This document shows, piece by piece, positions 19,925 through 21,247 of a DNA stretch of 21,247 nt (position 1 is its first letter; every line of letters begins with the position of its first letter). A model generated the notes under the pieces. It was not told the origin of the DNA and did not search any database. It saw only the letters and a program-made list of their open reading frames with translations. The position numbers and the translations under genes were made by a program. Source of the stretch: a virus; IMG/VR virus record IMGVR_UViG_3300046000_006770, positions 1 through 21,247 of that record; one strand, given 5' to 3'.

Positions 19925-19995
19925 AATTACAGCCGGTTCTCGTATCCGTTCTTCGCTTTATCAGTGCGGTGCTTTACTATAAGCTAACTGTAATT
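19925..19995 (-). ncRNA. Cloverleaf-like RNA (tRNA-Ile GAT-like, atypical)
   Basis: An 8-bp closing stem AATTACAG/CTGTAATT encloses three hairpins: GCTT/AAGC, CGC/GCG and CGG/CCG. The middle loop contains CTGATAA, which would give anticodon GAT (Ile). The D-type loop has no GG and the T-type loop (ATACGAGAA, 9 bases) lacks TTCRA, so normal D/T-loop contact is impossible. It could be a degenerate tRNA or a tRNA mimic. Confidence 0.5.
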
Positions 19996-20002
19996 CTTTT
20001 AT

Positions 20003-20068
20003 GTAGGCGATCAGTACTCCGATCCTTCTGTCCAATTAAGGAACCCATATCCGGTAACCCGGTCCTAC
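20003..20068 (-). ncRNA. Second cloverleaf-like RNA without tRNA signature bases
   Basis: Closing stem GTAGG/CCTAC with three internal hairpins: CCGG-GTTA-CCGG, CCTT/AAGG (loop AATTGGACAG) and GATC/GATC. The layout is tRNA-like, but no T-loop TTCRA and no 7-base anticodon loop with T33 can be placed. It lies 7 bases upstream (in RNA sense) of the previous element. Confidence 0.42.
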
Positions 20069-20083
20069 TATTTTTTTATTTTG

Positions 20084-20157
20084 TACCCTCAGTAGGAGTC
20101 GAACCTACAAATCCTAGAGCCTAAATCTAGTGCGTATACCAGTTCCGCCATGAGGGC
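20084..20157 (-). tRNA. tRNA-Leu (anticodon TAG) with short variable loop
   Basis: Leu-type D arm (GGCGGAACTGGTATACGC) and loop TTTAGGC in a CTAGA/TCTAG stem give anticodon TAG. Acceptor GCCCTCA/TGAGGGT, discriminator A73 as in Leu, then CAA. The variable loop is only 5 bases (GATTT), whereas bacterial tRNA-Leu is class II with a long variable arm. Confidence 0.9.
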
Positions 20158-20165
20158 AATTGTTG

Positions 20166-20235
20166 AGGGCAAGGCAAGAATCGAACTTGCTCCGCTGAGT
20201 TTGCAATCCAGCTGGCCTCCAAGACCATCCTGCCC
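20166..20235 (-). tRNA. tRNA-Cys (anticodon GCA)
   Basis: GGATTGCAAAC in the anticodon arm as in bacterial tRNA-Cys (loop TTGCAAA). Acceptor GGGCAGG/CTTGCCC with one G-U, T arm GCAAG-TTCGATT-CTTGC, discriminator U73 as in Cys, then CAA. Confidence 0.92.
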
Positions 20236-20240
20236 AAATT

Positions 20241-20322
20241 AAAATAGTCGCTCTACCATTACAGCTAAATCTTGGTCACCAGGATTACGATTGTTGGAAT
20301 CGAACCAACGTCCTACTATTTT
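20241..20322 (-). tRNA. Candidate circularly permuted tRNA (3' half precedes 5' half)
   Basis: In RNA order: ATAGT (anticodon stem 3' strand), AGGAC variable loop, canonical T arm GTTGG-TTCGATT-CCAAC, acceptor 3' strand AATCGTA, about 11 intervening bases, acceptor 5' strand CAAGATT, TA, D arm GCTGTAATGGTAGAGC with GG, G, then ACTAT (anticodon stem 5' strand). The outer ends pair perfectly (ACTATTTT/AAAATAGT). The acceptor has two mismatches. The anticodon cannot be read because the loop is open. It is the first RNA behind the promoter at 20340-20370. Confidence 0.55.
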
Positions 20323-20339
20323 ATCTTTTTTCTTATACT

Positions 20340-20370
20340 TAAATATACGAACTTATTTTTAATTTTCCAA
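20340..20370 (-). promoter_or_regulatory. Promoter for the distal tRNA array
   Basis: TTGG directly after the TAG stop of the HNH gene, 19 bases, TATATTTA then AGTATAAG on the minus strand. No ORF follows; transcription runs into the permuted element and on through the Cys, Leu, Thr, Gly, Glu, Ala, Asp and Met tRNAs. Confidence 0.78.
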
Positions 20371-20877
20371 CTAAAAGAACAAAAATGTTTCCCATTCTTT
20401 TGGTATATCTGTTATCTGCTTCATCAGCATTAGATAGTGTGGCCTTTTAGGTTCTGGAATTTGTTTTCCATATTCCTCAAGGGTCAGATCTGATTTTTCT
20501 CCATTACATTGTCTGCATGCTGTAACTAAATTATCCCAAGTATCTTTTCCTCCTTTTGATTGAGGAATGACGTGGTCAAGGGTTAACATTTTTACATTTG
20601 AATATCCACAGTATACACATTCGTAATTATCTCTTTTGTATACATTTTCTCTTGTAAGAGGTACTTTATGTATGTGTTGTTTTACAAACTGATAAACCCT
20701 AATGATTGAAGGTTTGTAAATTTGTAGGTTTGGATTTACTAATCCAAATGTTTCTGGATGTTCAGCTACTACTTCTGCATTACCTTTATACGAAATCACG
20801 AAAGCACGCTCAGTCGATATAATTGATCTTGCCATAAAGCTTGAATCTACTACCAGTGTTTTTTGGTACTTGTTCAT
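20371..20877 (-). CDS. HNH endonuclease (zinc-knuckle type) inside the tRNA array
   Basis: Protein of 168 residues. The ββα-metal HNH fold is complete: C87-V-Y-C90, L100-D101-H102 (catalytic region), N116 in WDNLV, and C121-R-Q-C124-N. The N-terminal 75 residues are beta-rich and end in a basic helix (RVYQFVKQHIHK). It differs from the NUMOD-type homing endonucleases in the window and resembles the widespread McrA-like HNH proteins of phages and bacteria. It lies between the tRNA-Trp gene and the promoter for the distal tRNAs, so it may be mobile or may cut host DNA or a competing phage. No NUMOD modules are present. Confidence 0.9.
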   Translation of the reverse strand: MNKYQKTLVVDSSFMARSIISTERAFVISYKGNAEVVAEHPETFGLVNPNLQIYKPSIIRVYQFVKQHIHKVPLTRENVYKRDNYECVYCGYSNVKMLTLDHVIPQSKGGKDTWDNLVTACRQCNGEKSDLTLEEYGKQIPEPKRPHYLMLMKQITDIPKEWETFLFF

Positions 20878-20907
20878 GATTTGTAATTTTTAGTGAAACA
20901 ATTTACT

Positions 20908-20981
20908 TGGCACGCCAGGAGGGAGTCGAACCCTCATCGTCGGTTTTGGAGACCGGTATGCTACCATTGCACCACTGACGC
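20908..20981 (-). tRNA. tRNA-Trp (anticodon CCA), CCA end encoded
   Basis: Loop CTCCAAA in a CCGGT/ACCGA stem. Acceptor GCGTCAG/CTGGCGT with wobble pairs, T arm GAGGG-TTCGACT-CCCTC, discriminator G73 as in Trp, and an encoded CCA at 20908-20910. Confidence 0.94.
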
Positions 20982-20987
20982 ATTTTG

Positions 20988-21059
20988 TACCCCATTCCGG
21001 AATCGAACCAGAAATTAATCTTTAGAAGAGATTTGTTATATCCGTTTAACTAATAGGGC
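20988..21059 (-). tRNA. tRNA-Arg (anticodon TCT)
   Basis: Loop CTTCTAA in an AATCT/AGATT stem. Acceptor GCCCTAT/ATGGGGT with two wobble pairs, T arm TCTGG-TTCGATT-CCGGA, discriminator A, then CAA. It would serve AGA codons, which AT-rich phages favour. Confidence 0.94.
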
Positions 21060-21063
21060 AAGT

Positions 21064-21218
21064 AAAATATAATTAGTAAGATTTATCAGGAATCTGGTTT
21101 CTGATTACTCAGTGCTTCACACACCATTAGAGAGTTGAGTATTGCTACTTATCCTTAGTGTGTACCCTTGCGTAACGTCTCTCCACGTCTTCTTACCTAC
21201 GCTTTGTAATTATATTTT
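21064..21218 (-). ncRNA. Structured RNA with a pseudoknot between two tRNAs
   Basis: A perfect 12-bp helix (AAAATATAATTA with TAATTATATTTT; 21064-21075 and 21207-21218) closes the 155-base element. Inside: GCGTA/TACGC (21170-21174 and 21198-21202), AGATT/AATCT (21079-21083 and 21091-21095), and two interleaved helices, TACTCA/TGAGTA (21106-21111 and 21136-21141) and ACACAC/GTGTGT (21119-21124 and 21158-21163), which together form a pseudoknot. No ORF. No known RNA family recognised. The strand is inferred from the flanking tRNAs. Confidence 0.55.
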
Positions 21219-21219
21219 G

Positions 21220-21247
21220 AGGTCTTAGTAGGAGTCGAACCTACAGT
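21220..21247 (-). tRNA. 3' end of a tRNA cut by the window edge
   Basis: T arm GTAGG-TTCGACT-CCTAC, identical to that of tRNA-Leu in this array, followed by acceptor strand TAAGACC, U73 and CAA. The anticodon lies outside the window, so identity is unknown. Confidence 0.8.

Noticed and set aside
1-21247. CRISPR array, insertion sequence, integrase or attachment site
   Set aside because: No regularly spaced repeats, transposase or recombinase genes, or terminal inverted repeats were seen.

Overview
The window looks like part of the genome of a large, AT-rich, tailed dsDNA phage of a Bacteroidota host (inference). All 43 protein genes called here and all recognisable tRNAs lie on the minus strand. 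Genes are packed with ATGA or TAATG overlaps. Most proteins are short phage-type hypotheticals, with free-standing homing endonucleases, nucleotide-metabolism enzymes and a dense tRNA array among them. The host guess rests on the promoters: ten sites fit TTG(G/C)-N19-TAnnTTTA, close to the Bacteroidota sigma factor consensus of a -33 TTTG box and a -7 TAnnTTTG box.

In the direction of transcription (high to low coordinates), the window opens with the tRNA array (21247 to 19330). It holds eleven complete canonical tRNAs (Arg, Trp, Cys, Leu, Thr, Gly, Glu, Ala, Asp and two Met), one tRNA cut by the window edge, and an HNH nuclease gene. It also holds several odd RNAs: a segment that reads as a circularly permuted tRNA, two cloverleaf-like elements without tRNA signature bases, and a 155-nt element that folds with a pseudoknot. 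Next come small phage genes separated by terminator-promoter cassettes (19264 to 12176), interrupted at 17304-17643 by a structured non-coding stretch. A block of overlapping small genes follows (12176 to 9474) with a PhyH-like 2-oxoglutarate dioxygenase and a DUF3307-like membrane protein.

Thymidylate synthase is broken into two separate genes, an N-terminal half (8785-9474) and a C-terminal half carrying the catalytic Cys (7092-7676). About 1.1 kb with an HNH/NUMOD homing endonuclease and two small ORFs separates them. After small membrane and zinc-ribbon proteins comes a 7-deazaguanine (preQ0) block: queD, an unknown gene, queE and folE. It is followed by a GIY-YIG homing endonuclease, a Gpt-like phosphoribosyltransferase, an unknown CxC protein, a MazG-like NTP pyrophosphohydrolase and a membrane protein cut by the left edge.

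Taken together, the enzymes suggest phage control of the nucleotide pool (TS, MazG-like, phosphoribosyltransferase) and synthesis of a deazaguanine for DNA or tRNA modification. QueC and a transglycosylase (DpdA/Tgt) are not in this window. The tRNA array would support translation of phage codons. Transcription appears to be reset repeatedly by compact elements in which the -33 box of one promoter sits inside the terminator hairpin of the preceding gene.
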